Source of the DNA: Cohnella sp. GbtcB17 | Lineage (GTDB): Bacteria; Bacillota; Bacilli; Paenibacillales; Paenibacillaceae | Direction of reading: 5' to 3' | Length of the DNA: 38,884 nucleotides | NCBI RefSeq assembly: GCF_019091135.1 | Contig: NZ_JAGXJW010000070.1 | Location: forward strand, 1-38,884 | Position numbers and translations under genes: made by a program | Shown here: positions 7,930 through 16,473 of the stretch, piece by piece | Numbering within the stretch: the first letter of the stretch is position 1 | Layout: every line of letters starts with the position of its first letter | The notes under the pieces: generated by a model | Databases searched by the model: none | Told to the model about the DNA's origin: nothing | What the model saw: only the letters and a program-made list of their open reading frames with translations

Positions 7930-8052
7930 TTAGCTGTGGTGCTGGGTTTCCTCGTCGGGATCGAATGAGTCCGGAATCGTTACACCCGGGCCAGCCATCG
8001 TCAGCTTCACGTCAAGCACCTCCAGAGAAGGTACGCTCCACTCTTTGTTCAT
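7930..8052 (-). CDS. Lasso peptide precursor (A), paeninodin-like
   Basis: This 40-residue precursor is too short for ordinary gene calling. A near-perfect AAAGGAGGTGAT site precedes the ATG. The leader, MNKEWSVPSLEVLDVKLTM, carries the aromatic-x-x-Pro-x-Leu pattern recognised by B1 and a threonine at position -2 (Thr-Met before the cut). The predicted core starts with AGPGVTIPD, which would form a nine-residue ring between Ala1 and Asp9, and continues with the tail SFDPDEETQHHS. The C-terminal serine fits phosphorylation by the adjacent kinase. From memory, paeninodin also starts AGPG, has Asp at position 9 and ends in Ser. The gene overlaps the 3' end of the cyclase gene by 41 bases. Hand-calculated monoisotopic mass of the cyclised core is about 2216.96 Da, plus 79.97 if phosphorylated. 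Confidence 0.93.
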   Translation of the reverse strand: MNKEWSVPSLEVLDVKLTMAGPGVTIPDSFDPDEETQHHS

Positions 8053-9994
8053 TGATATCACCTCCTTTCAAGCGTTTCAGGAAGCGGTATAGCACGACGC
8101 TTCGCATCAGCTTGACAAACTCGCCGTCGAACACGGTATTCGGAGAAGGCTCCCGGTTGTTCGATATTGCCTTTCTTAAGTAAGAAGTGTCGACAAGGCT
8201 TTGCATTCTGGCGTCTTCGCAAAGCCGCTGCAGCTCGGCCACGAATGCCGGCCAATGCGGCTTCATGCGGTAGATGCCGTCGGCGCCCTGAACCCCGCGG
8301 ACTTTATAATTCAATCGAACGCGGTCGGGAAGGATGCCTTCCGTCGCTCTTCGCACCATCGCCCGATCCATGCCCTCCCGCACGAACTGCCCGATCGGCA
8401 GCCCCAGGCAAAATCTGGCCAATCGCAAATCGTTGGTCGGATCGCGATACCACAGGCCGTGTCGGATCGAGAGCTTGGTGCCGCTGACTCCGCTGTTCGT
8501 CCAGTGACCGACTTCTGCGAATTGCCGCTGCCTGGCGTCGATCATCGTCATTGGGGGTTTGCCCGGCACGTAGACACCAGACGCTGCCATTCGCTCGAAA
8601 ATCCGCGTCCGGGCGGCAAAGTCCGGATGGATCAGCCGCTCCGCAGGAATGTCGCCGGCGGCGGAGGAAGCCGGATGCGGAAATGCGCGCTGCCTGACGA
8701 GTTCAAGCAGTCTCCGTCTGCCGATGCCGCGGTTGCTTCCGTATTGCTTCAGTTCGCCGTAGAGCCTGATCCATCTCATCCGCTTGAGCAGCAGCGCGTA
8801 GTAGTCCAGCGCGGGACCCCAAGAGATCGTATAGTTGCCGCGCCCTCCGTTCAGCAATACGCCGACGTTCTCGCGTTCCGCCTGCTCGTAAATGCCCGAG
8901 AGCCAAAATGCGTTTTCGACGAATTTGAATGGCATCTCCATCATGTCCAGCCATTTGTCCAGCTCGCTGTACGGACTGCGGCCGGGAAAGCTCAAGTACT
9001 GATCGCGAATGTTGCCGACTGCTTCCACGGTGGACCTGATATAAGGACGTTCGTCCGCGAGGCGGTTGGCAGGCGTCCAGTCTTCGAATCCGTCCGCAGG
9101 GATATAGCTGAACGTATGAAGAGGCTTCTGCTCCCCCGCCAGCGTCCTCGCCGCGAACCCGGCCACCGTCCCCGAGTCCAGTCCGCCGCTCAAATAGGAG
9201 CCCACCTGCTTAAAAGTACGAAGGCGCGATGCGACGGACTTCTGCAGTACATCCGCGAACGCCTCGACATAATCGCGATCGCGCCGAAGATGATTCAAGG
9301 ATTGCGCCTCGACCTCCGCATACCGGCGAACCCGTACTTTGCCGTTTTCGACGGCGATGCTGTGGTGCGGGGGAAGCTGGCGGACATCCCGGTAGACAGT
9401 CGATCCGACGTCCATCGTTTCGATTCGGCCCGGATTGGCCAGATACTCGGCTAACCATTGTTCATTCAGCGGAGCGGCTTGCCGATCATCGAGCGCCAGC
9501 AAAGGCTGGATCAGGGTGCAAAATGCAAACATCCCTAAATTTTGGGTATAATACAAAGTGCGTGTGCCCGAATAGTCTCTGGCGCCGAACAGCCGTTTTT
9601 TTCGCTCGTCCCAGATGACGTAAGCGAAGTCTCCGACCAGGTATCTGGGAGATTCGTCGCCCCATTTATCGTAAGCCAGCAGGATAAGCTCGCCGTCCGT
9701 CACGATCCGCCGCAGCGGAGACGTCAATTGCAGGAGATCGAACAATTCCTCTCGATTGTCCAGAATAGCATCGGCTGCAACCGCCAAATTTTTGGTTTCA
9801 TCGAAAAGCGGCGCTTTTTCCCCGATCGACTCGGGCGTGATCCACTGCGCATGGCAGCCCAGGTAAATGCCGTCCATATACCAGAAGCCTCGATGATCGG
9901 ATGGAAATGGCGTCAACGCGTTCATCAGCGCTCCGCCGATATTCTCGACGTTACGATAGCCTTCCAGCCTGCAGCATCCCGTGATCGCGCTCAT
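8012..9994 (-). CDS. Lasso cyclase, asparagine synthetase-like (C)
   Basis: This 660-residue protein resembles asparagine synthetase B. In lasso biosynthesis it activates the ring-forming acidic side chain with ATP and joins it to the new N-terminus. The N-terminal glutaminase-like domain starts MSAITGCC and lacks the Cys2 nucleophile of true asparagine synthetases, as expected for a cyclase. The PP-loop motif SGGLDSG lies near residues 267-273. It is the first gene of the operon, behind the operator-controlled promoter at 10049-10077. Its 3' end contains the ribosome binding site and start of the precursor gene. Having C before A is unusual to my knowledge, since many clusters place A first. 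Confidence 0.93.
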   Translation of the reverse strand: MSAITGCCRLEGYRNVENIGGALMNALTPFPSDHRGFWYMDGIYLGCHAQWITPESIGEKAPLFDETKNLAVAADAILDNREELFDLLQLTSPLRRIVTDGELILLAYDKWGDESPRYLVGDFAYVIWDERKKRLFGARDYSGTRTLYYTQNLGMFAFCTLIQPLLALDDRQAAPLNEQWLAEYLANPGRIETMDVGSTVYRDVRQLPPHHSIAVENGKVRVRRYAEVEAQSLNHLRRDRDYVEAFADVLQKSVASRLRTFKQVGSYLSGGLDSGTVAGFAARTLAGEQKPLHTFSYIPADGFEDWTPANRLADERPYIRSTVEAVGNIRDQYLSFPGRSPYSELDKWLDMMEMPFKFVENAFWLSGIYEQAERENVGVLLNGGRGNYTISWGPALDYYALLLKRMRWIRLYGELKQYGSNRGIGRRRLLELVRQRAFPHPASSAAGDIPAERLIHPDFAARTRIFERMAASGVYVPGKPPMTMIDARQRQFAEVGHWTNSGVSGTKLSIRHGLWYRDPTNDLRLARFCLGLPIGQFVREGMDRAMVRRATEGILPDRVRLNYKVRGVQGADGIYRMKPHWPAFVAELQRLCEDARMQSLVDTSYLRKAISNNREPSPNTVFDGEFVKLMRSVVLYRFLKRLKGGDINEQRVERTFSGGA

Positions 9995-10021
9995 TCGCCA
10001 GCCCCCCGTTCATCCGTTTGT

Positions 10022-10036
10022 GATACAGATTGTATC
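10022..10036. promoter_or_regulatory. GATAC operator in front of the lasso operon
   Basis: This is a perfect palindrome, GATACA-GAT-TGTATC, placed shortly downstream of the predicted minus-strand start site and 27 bases before the cyclase ATG. It matches the EPS operators in all ten arm positions. A bound repressor would act as a block to the lasso transcript. Confidence 0.75.
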
Positions 10037-10048
10037 TTTGTTGCTCTT

Positions 10049-10077
10049 AATTTATATCACGAAAACCGAAATGTCAA
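10049..10077 (-). promoter_or_regulatory. Candidate sigma-A promoter of the lasso operon
   Basis: On the minus strand, TTGACA (10072-10077) is followed after 17 bases by TAAATT (10049-10054). An alternative -10, TATAAA, would give a 15-base spacer. No other good promoter is seen upstream of the cyclase gene, and the operator at 10022-10036 lies just downstream. Confidence 0.6.
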
Positions 10078-10107
10078 CCGTTATTTTATTCAAGTTTCTC
10101 TTAAAAG

Positions 10108-10144
10108 TTGGCACGATCTATGTTCATTTGATACAATTCGTATA
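10108..10144 (+). promoter_or_regulatory. Promoter of the glycosidase gene with overlapping GATAC operator
   Basis: TTGGCA (10108-10113) and TACAAT (10132-10137) are 18 bases apart. The -10 lies inside the near-palindrome GATAC-AATTC-GTATA (10130-10144), which matches the operator in nine of ten arm positions. A second -10-like sequence, TATAAT (10141-10146), also overlaps it. The divergent lasso promoter lies on the other side of the same 200-bp region. Confidence 0.6.
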
Positions 10145-10193
10145 ATATTGCATACCTATCATGTTCACTTAGGTGAAGGAGGCACGGAGAGCT

Positions 10194-13082
10194 ATGTATT
10201 CGCCATCCCGCGGGGCAAGGTGGCTGCGAACGACAAGGTGGCTTTTATTTCCTATAGCACTGTTTATGCTATTGAGCTTCAAGGAAGGGAGGCAGGCTTT
10301 AAGTTATACGATGCTGCAAGGCCTCCCTTCAAACGAAGCCAGCCCGCTGGACCGTCCTTACGAGGATTGGCGTCAGCAAGAGCTCCCCTTCGGCCTGGCC
10401 TCGTTCGATCTAGCGCCCTGGCGCTCCTATATGGATACGTGGGGCGCACAGAGATACCTGGAAACGACCGGAATCGTATTTAACGTCAATGAAAAAGAAG
10501 CGGATCCGACCGCTGAGCTATTGTCCGAAGCCGGCATCCGTTCGGCGCGCGTCGAGATCAACTGGAGCAATATCGACTTCAACGATGAATCCAGATTCAC
10601 GGCGCTCACGGAGGGCAGAATTAAAGCGGCCCTGCTCGCTCTCCGCAAATACGGCATACGTCCCATCATTCTATTGAACGCGAACGCCGGCAGTCCCGTC
10701 CCGAACAAGCTCGTTGACGTGCAATTAAAGGCGAACGCCAAGAAGGGCAGCAGGGAAATCTACGTCAAATCGACGGCGGGCATCGTTGCGGATTACACCG
10801 GCTTAAGCGGACAAGCCTACCAAACGATGTATCCGATCATTACGTCCGCAGACGCCAAGTCGGGACGACTCACGCTGTCGGCGCCGTTGACCAAAGACTT
10901 GAAGGCTGGCCCGCTTCGTCTGACGAGGCTTAAATACAGACCCTTTTCCGGCACCGTTTATACCGGAGGCAAGGCGAACCCGGCCGGTCAGGCGACGATG
11001 GACGGGTGGACGCGATACGTTCGAACCGTAACCGCGCAGGTCAAAAAGTTGCTCGGCACGAACGATTCGGCCGACGCAGGCTTCGATCTGGAGGTGTGGA
11101 ACGAGGTTACGTTCGGAAGCCAATTTCTTGATATCAACAATTATTACGAGAAAAAGCAATCGTTTCAGGCTTATCCTTCCGTACAAATCGACGGCCAAAC
11201 CAAACAAGGCGCCCAGGCCCTGTTGCCCTTGACGCTGCGTTACGTGCGAGATCCCGCGAACGAATTGCCCGGCGTAAACGTCATCGACGGCTTTTCGAAT
11301 CAGCATCCCTGGGAAAACGGGACGGAAATGTACGCTAGCCAAAGCGGATTCAGCCGGCATTACTATACAGGCTACAATGGCGCGGCATCCACCGTACAGT
11401 TAAACGGCACGAACGCGACTTGGAATTATCAATCGGCCGACGGAAGCATTCTTCCGGGCAGCAAGACTTATTTCCCGAAGCATGTGGCCGCGTTTCCCGA
11501 ATACTGGTACTACGCCTACCAAACGGAGTTCGTCGTAAGGGACCTGCAGCCTATCCCCGGCCCCTGGTCCTTGCATGGACGATTTGCGAACGACGGGGAT
11601 GGTCAGGCCGCACAGGTTTGGATGACAGAGAGCAATTGGTGGAGAGGCAAGTTCGCGGAAGAGCTGATGTCCAAAAACAACGTTAAAGCGACCGACGTCA
11701 AGCTAAGAGCGCTCATGCAGCAGGTGGGGACAAAAGCTTCGCTCAGGCTGATGACCTTCTCGAGCCACAAAGGCCTCCATACGTTAAATCTGTTTTCCGC
11801 CAAAAGCGACGATCTCCACTACAGCGTGATCGCGGACGCCTTCTACACCGCGCTTGCGAAAAACCATTATGTGCTGAACGATCAAACGAGAGCCGCTGCC
11901 GGCCCGCAAATCAAGGCGCTGAAGGCCGTGTCGGACTTGATGAAAAGCGGCGTTCCGATCGAGACGGCACGACCCCTGCGCGTGGAAAAGGTGACGGAAC
12001 CCGAGCCGAGATTGGCGCTGAAGGGCGATGGAACCCCGGCGCATCCCGATCAGTTCAATCGGAACGATCTCGCCGTACTGCCTTTTCAATTGGATCAAAA
12101 CAAGTTCGCCGTCGCTTATTACGTCGTTACGCGGGACTTGACCCGCGCCTGGCAGCCCGCCTTCGGTCCGCTCGATGCCAGAAGGTACGATATGAAGCCG
12201 GAAACGTTTTACGTTACGCTGTCCAATCTGTTTGGCGATCAAGCCGTAGTCTACAGCTACGACCCGATCACCGGCTCCAAGACGAAGGTCGCCATCACGG
12301 ACAGCAGCCCGAACACGATTGCCGTAGAGCTGGAAACCGTCGACTACCCGCGTTTTCTTATTATAGAGGAGAAGAAAGACCGTACCGGACCGCTTATTTC
12401 GAATACGAAACTATTTAAAAACGGCGCGGAAGCGGCATTTCAATTTCAAACGAATGCGGCCGGCAGCGCGACAATCACTTGGGGACCTTATCCGGCACGC
12501 ACCGCAACCTCGTATACCGGCGCGCTTTACGCATCGGAAACGGATACGTCCCCGGTGAGGACGTATCAGGCGCCCTTGCTGACGACCGAGCGTCTGCCTC
12601 CATTAACGAAAGGCGTCTGGAAATGGGATGGCACGGTCGATCCTGCCTATACGGAAGCCTATACGTTTATTCTGGACACCAAATATTGCAACGTCCAATT
12701 GAAGCTGGACGGAAAGCTCCTGGTCGACGGCTGCAAAAAAACGCAAAAGCAGGGAACGGTCTCGCTCGTTGCGGGACAATCCTATAAGCTGGAGCTAACG
12801 GTTAAAAACATTTCTAGCGGACTTCCGACGATCAACCTTTATTGGGCGAGCGATCATCAGCCGAAAACGGCGGTTCCCGCCCATTCGGCCGAATCGAATC
12901 GTATAACCGTGGATACCGTTGCCGGACGGCCGGTGACCGTCCCGCTTCCTGGCTTCAAATCGGGAGACGGCGTACGCGTTCAGGTTACGGCCCGCGACAG
13001 CGCTTTGAACGCCCGATACCCGTTGTGGGACTACGACGTCGCCGGCGTCTGGTGGCCGAAGAGCGGTATACCCGCACATTAA
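10194..13082 (+). CDS. Secreted or membrane-anchored clan GH-A-like glycosidase with PA14 domain
   Basis: This 962-residue protein has an N-terminal hydrophobic anchor or signal (WLLFPIALFMLLSF) and a TIM-barrel-like region. The strands read GIRSARVEINWSNID and GIRPIILLNAN. Candidate catalytic residues are Glu304 in LEVWNEV and Glu479 in WMTESNWW, matching the acid/base and nucleophile pattern of clan GH-A (GH39/GH5-like). A PA14-type domain follows at about residues 780-890 (GVWKWDGTVDPAYTEAYTF onward), then a small beta domain. I chose the ATG at 10194; an upstream GTG at 10173 overlaps the ribosome binding site. Its place beside EPS genes and under the same operator suggests it trims or remodels the polysaccharide. 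The exact family and substrate are unknown. Confidence 0.78.
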   Translation: MYSPSRGARWLRTTRWLLFPIALFMLLSFKEGRQALSYTMLQGLPSNEASPLDRPYEDWRQQELPFGLASFDLAPWRSYMDTWGAQRYLETTGIVFNVNEKEADPTAELLSEAGIRSARVEINWSNIDFNDESRFTALTEGRIKAALLALRKYGIRPIILLNANAGSPVPNKLVDVQLKANAKKGSREIYVKSTAGIVADYTGLSGQAYQTMYPIITSADAKSGRLTLSAPLTKDLKAGPLRLTRLKYRPFSGTVYTGGKANPAGQATMDGWTRYVRTVTAQVKKLLGTNDSADAGFDLEVWNEVTFGSQFLDINNYYEKKQSFQAYPSVQIDGQTKQGAQALLPLTLRYVRDPANELPGVNVIDGFSNQHPWENGTEMYASQSGFSRHYYTGYNGAASTVQLNGTNATWNYQSADGSILPGSKTYFPKHVAAFPEYWYYAYQTEFVVRDLQPIPGPWSLHGRFANDGDGQAAQVWMTESNWWRGKFAEELMSKNNVKATDVKLRALMQQVGTKASLRLMTFSSHKGLHTLNLFSAKSDDLHYSVIADAFYTALAKNHYVLNDQTRAAAGPQIKALKAVSDLMKSGVPIETARPLRVEKVTEPEPRLALKGDGTPAHPDQFNRNDLAVLPFQLDQNKFAVAYYVVTRDLTRAWQPAFGPLDARRYDMKPETFYVTLSNLFGDQAVVYSYDPITGSKTKVAITDSSPNTIAVELETVDYPRFLIIEEKKDRTGPLISNTKLFKNGAEAAFQFQTNAAGSATITWGPYPARTATSYTGALYASETDTSPVRTYQAPLLTTERLPPLTKGVWKWDGTVDPAYTEAYTFILDTKYCNVQLKLDGKLLVDGCKKTQKQGTVSLVAGQSYKLELTVKNISSGLPTINLYWASDHQPKTAVPAHSAESNRITVDTVAGRPVTVPLPGFKSGDGVRVQVTARDSALNARYPLWDYDVAGVWWPKSGIPAH

Positions 13083-13197
13083 AACCTCGGTCCCGGACAT
13101 TCAGGATGCTTGCCCGCACCGTCTCGCTCCGTCTCTCATATGGTAGAGGACACCCGTCACGGACAAGACGGCGACTTCTATAGTGAGGTGAGACATC

Positions 13198-15843
13198 GTG
13201 GCGGATAGTCAGTCCGTTCAGAGCTTCGGGGCGTCGGGCAACGGCATGAAGGACGATACGGACGCCTTGCGTCAGGCAGTCCAAAACGCAATCGTCTCAA
13301 GCGACGCCGGCAACGGCAGCACCGTGACCTTCGGGCCCGGCATTTATCGGATCGCATCGGATACGACACTGCCCGCTTCGCTGAACTATCGGTTTGCCGA
13401 CGGCGCGATGCTGGCTCCCGATCCGGGGGTAACCGTCACCGTTCTGGGAAGCATCGAGGCCGGCATGGCGACGGTGTTCGGAGGCAAGGGCAGCTATAAA
13501 GGACCGATGGCCGCTCCCGTCGTCCTGCCCCAATGGTTTGGCGCCTCGGGCAGCCGCAGCAGCGTAAACGGCAAAATCGCCAAAGGCTCCAACAAATTGA
13601 CGCTTTCGAACCCGCTTGATTTCCGCAACGGCCAGTACGTATCCATACCCGGCGGCACGCCGTGCCTGTTAAGCGCGCCGGCCGGCTTGAAGACTTCGAT
13701 AGCTGGAGCCGGCGGCGCTTCTGCGTATACGTATACGGTGATCGCCGTGGATTCATATGGGGGCTTGTCGTCTGCGACGGCCGTAACCGTGCAGCGGGGC
13801 CCCGATACGATCTCGCCGGATAACGCGATCGTCGTTTCCTGGAATGCGGTGCCGGGCGCCGCCGGATATTATGTCTATGGTCGCACGCCCGATGCTCCCG
13901 TCCGGATCGCCAGAGTACAGGAGACCTCCTGGAAGGATAACGGCGCCGCCCTTCGCGCTACGGAACCGTCGCTGCCCAAAACGCTGCCGTTTCCCGGCAT
14001 CTGGATCGCCCGCATCGTGTCCGGCGCCGGCAGCACGGTTGTTACGTTGGACGCCGCAGCCGCCTTTACGCTGAACCAGCCGATCAACCACGACGATACG
14101 CTGCCGATCCGCCAGGCGATCAAGGTGGCCGGACCAGGAGGGAAGGTCATATTCCCGCCGGGCACTTACCGGATTTCCGATACGATTCAATGCGATGCGG
14201 CAGCGCTGATCGGGAATGGAAGACCGTCCCTCATGTTCGTCCCCGAGTTCGTGTACGACCTTAAGCCATGCATCGACATCGTTGCGGATACAGTCGTCAA
14301 CGGGTTGCAGATCGGAAGCGGCAAGGAAGCCTACTATCTGGACAACCCGGCTTGGGCCGACCCTAAGCTTTTTGCGCTGCAGTATTATGACATGTTCGTC
14401 ACCGGCTGCTCCGGATTCCGCGTCTCGGGGGCGGCCAAGCCGACTTTCCGCGACGTCCGGACAGCCACGATCAAAGTCGGCTTGCTCCTGGACAGTACGG
14501 CCGGGCACATCTACGCGTTCGAATCCAAATTGAGCGGGCTGATCGGCGTTTACTGCCGCTTGAACACCGAGGACTATTATTTTGAGAGCTCGGACATTAC
14601 GGGCGTTTTTTGCGGCTTGCTGTTTGGCGTCAAATTGATTTCCAATCACTACGGGGGCTTCAGCGGTTACTTGAATCGCGTTCATATGGGCTTTTCCCCT
14701 TACTCGATCTATCAGGCGATCGACGATCCCGATATCTATAAATCAGTCGTAGCCGTCTCCGGACTGATGTCCACGATGGATTGGGTGAGTCAGGAACAAA
14801 TCGGGGAAGCGGCGATCAAGCTGCTGCCCAAGTCCGATACCCGCATACGCGTGACCGGCGGATTCGGCTACAGCTGGAGCGATTATAAGTATGCGACGCC
14901 AAGGCAAGGATGGCAATATGCGCTGCCGGACAGCTTAATGCCCGCGAATCAGCGTCAACAGTATGCGGCCTGGTTCGGAACGCTGCGGGACAGCGACATC
15001 CCGAGAGGCTCCGTCACGGGCAATCTGAGAGTATCGGGCGCGCCCGGCGCCATCGGATCCGCTCGTATCGAGAAGCTGGCGACGATTTCGGATCTGGAAG
15101 GGTTATATTTGGAGCGCGCTACGATCGTTTCCAAGGAACCTTATTTCGAAGTTTCGGTAAGCTCCGGCTCTCTCCTGCAAGATCGGACCAAACAAGCGTT
15201 CAACGCGGTCACGCGGGGCAATTTATTGCTCGATCCCGACAATCCCGCGTCCTACAAAATCGCCGGCGGAACGTTGACGATTGCTGCAAGCGTCGATCCG
15301 GCTTTGCCGCGTCCGATGCGCGCTGAATTGGGCCCGACGCCGGTCATTCTGATGTTTACGCCGGCGCCGAATTCGACGCTGAGTCTGCTCCAAATCAAGC
15401 TGGCTTCAGCACCGTTCATCTCTCCATCGAATCCCTTATCGATGAGTCTGTGGGCGTTCACGGCTTCACAGAACGGCATGAACATCAGGCTGAATGCGAC
15501 AGGCAGGTCTTCCAACGATAGCCGGTTCTACTACAATCAAACCGTATATCCCAAAGGCTCCTGGACAAAAATTACCGGTGTCGACGGGACGCCCGCCGAT
15601 GGCAGCGTATCGTTTCAGCAAGTATCGATCGAGCTTCCCCGCGACCGTCCGACCTACTTTGCGGGACTCATGCTCTCCGAGGGACCGTTAGCTCCTTACT
15701 CGCCGCGCTATCACATCGCCGCCGATGACGACGTCGAGCTGGTGCGGCCCGGCGACGGACTGGTGCTCACATCGCCAGGCGGCAAACGCTTCCGGATTAC
15801 GGTTAACGATCAAGGACAGATAAGCATCGCGCCGATGACCTGA
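13198..15843 (+). CDS. Large right-handed beta-helix (pectate-lyase-superfamily) protein
   Basis: This 881-residue protein starts at a GTG after GAGGTGA. It has the pectate-lyase-3 pattern SFGASGNGMKDDTDALRQAV...PGIYRI at residues 6-60. A second copy is split: QWFGASG near residue 110 and HDDTLPIRQAIKVAGPGGKVIFPPGTYRI near 297-325. The gap between them includes a fibronectin-III-like stretch (SWNAVPGAAGYYVYGRTP). A long helix region follows, then a beta-rich region, and a C-terminal segment (TSPGGKRFRITVNDQGQISI) like those seen at the ends of some phage-type fibre proteins. No signal peptide is visible. It follows the glycosidase by 115 bases and shares its orientation, so it is probably co-transcribed. 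Polysaccharide lyase, hydrolase or binding roles are all possible. Confidence 0.72.
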   Translation: MADSQSVQSFGASGNGMKDDTDALRQAVQNAIVSSDAGNGSTVTFGPGIYRIASDTTLPASLNYRFADGAMLAPDPGVTVTVLGSIEAGMATVFGGKGSYKGPMAAPVVLPQWFGASGSRSSVNGKIAKGSNKLTLSNPLDFRNGQYVSIPGGTPCLLSAPAGLKTSIAGAGGASAYTYTVIAVDSYGGLSSATAVTVQRGPDTISPDNAIVVSWNAVPGAAGYYVYGRTPDAPVRIARVQETSWKDNGAALRATEPSLPKTLPFPGIWIARIVSGAGSTVVTLDAAAAFTLNQPINHDDTLPIRQAIKVAGPGGKVIFPPGTYRISDTIQCDAAALIGNGRPSLMFVPEFVYDLKPCIDIVADTVVNGLQIGSGKEAYYLDNPAWADPKLFALQYYDMFVTGCSGFRVSGAAKPTFRDVRTATIKVGLLLDSTAGHIYAFESKLSGLIGVYCRLNTEDYYFESSDITGVFCGLLFGVKLISNHYGGFSGYLNRVHMGFSPYSIYQAIDDPDIYKSVVAVSGLMSTMDWVSQEQIGEAAIKLLPKSDTRIRVTGGFGYSWSDYKYATPRQGWQYALPDSLMPANQRQQYAAWFGTLRDSDIPRGSVTGNLRVSGAPGAIGSARIEKLATISDLEGLYLERATIVSKEPYFEVSVSSGSLLQDRTKQAFNAVTRGNLLLDPDNPASYKIAGGTLTIAASVDPALPRPMRAELGPTPVILMFTPAPNSTLSLLQIKLASAPFISPSNPLSMSLWAFTASQNGMNIRLNATGRSSNDSRFYYNQTVYPKGSWTKITGVDGTPADGSVSFQQVSIELPRDRPTYFAGLMLSEGPLAPYSPRYHIAADDDVELVRPGDGLVLTSPGGKRFRITVNDQGQISIAPMT

Positions 15844-15862
15844 ATGGCAAAACCTTTGCACC

Positions 15863-15895
15863 GGCCCTTGCCCGAAACCCTGGCAAGGGCCTTTC
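15863..15895 (+). terminator. Terminator after the beta-helix gene
   Basis: Perfect arms GGCCCTTGCC and GGCAAGGGCC enclose nine bases, followed by a short TTTC. It lies 20 bases after the stop codon and separates the glycosidase/beta-helix operon from the repressor gene. Confidence 0.75.
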
Positions 15896-15918
15896 ATCGG
15901 TCGTATGTATATCAATTA

Positions 15919-15995
15919 GATACGATACGTATACTAGAAATAAAAGCGCTTCCCTTCTTAATGTGACGTTTTGTATCAACTGATGCAAATGTATC
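15919..15995. promoter_or_regulatory. Cluster of GATAC operator-like sites upstream of the Xre gene
   Basis: Three partial copies of the palindrome lie in front of the repressor: GATAC-GATAC-GTATA (15919-15933), GTGAC-GTTTT-GTATC (15963-15977) and GATGC-AAAT-GTATC (15982-15995, one base short in the spacer). The second matches the EPS spacer operator at 13 of 15 positions. A -10-like TATACT (15930-15935) overlaps the first site, but I see no good -35. Degenerate sites are what one expects for weak autoregulation. Confidence 0.6.
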
Positions 15996-16041
15996 ACCAA
16001 ACGTTTATCATTAAGTGACGGGATAAAAGGAGGGAATTCGT

Positions 16042-16413
16042 ATGAATATCGGCAGCCGCATCGCCTATCTACGTGATCAATCCGGCTGGACACAAGAAGA
16101 ATTGTCCTCTTCCCTTGGCATTACCAGGGCCGCCCTCTCGCACTACGAAAAAAACAGGCGCGAACCTGATACGGAAATGCTGACCAAGCTGGCCGATCTG
16201 TTTAATGTGTCGATCGACTATCTTGTGGGAAGAACGCACCAGCCCCAGATGACGCTAGATGCTGAGGTGCGCCAGTTCACCGATCAATTGGAACTCTCCG
16301 ACGCAGACAAGCTGCTGGAGAGCTTCGCGCTAACGATCGACGGCCGGCGGCTGTCCAAGGAAGAAGCCAAGCGTTTTATCGCCTTTATCAGAGCCGAGAG
16401 ATCGCTTGGCTGA
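16042..16413 (+). CDS. Xre-family helix-turn-helix repressor, probable regulator of the EPS/lasso regulon
   Basis: This 123-residue DNA-binding protein has an N-terminal helix-turn-helix of the Xre/ImmR/phage-repressor type. The domain spans about residues 3-62, with the recognition part GWTQEELSSSLGITRAALSHYE and the end FNVSIDYLVG. The C-terminal half is predicted helical and may mediate dimerisation. The ATG follows AAAGGAGGG at 7 bases. From memory, the Xre repressor of the Bacillus PBSX prophage binds GATAC-type 15-bp palindromes, which would fit the shared sites in this window. It is the only Xre-type gene seen here, next to the regulated operons and with degenerate operator copies in its own upstream region. 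Binding is inferred, not shown. Confidence 0.88.
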   Translation: MNIGSRIAYLRDQSGWTQEELSSSLGITRAALSHYEKNRREPDTEMLTKLADLFNVSIDYLVGRTHQPQMTLDAEVRQFTDQLELSDADKLLESFALTIDGRRLSKEEAKRFIAFIRAERSLG

Positions 16414-16431
16414 ACGTGCCGATTATGCAAG

Positions 16432-16473
16432 ATACCCCGAACCGCTCGGAAGCGGCCGGGGTATTTTTCTTTT
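16432..16473 (+). terminator. Terminator of the Xre gene
   Basis: Arms ATACCCCG and CGGGGTAT with inner CCGCT/AGCGG pairing form a strong hairpin followed by TTTTTCTTTT. It lies 18 bases after the stop codon. The convergent small gene ends at its edge. Confidence 0.88.
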
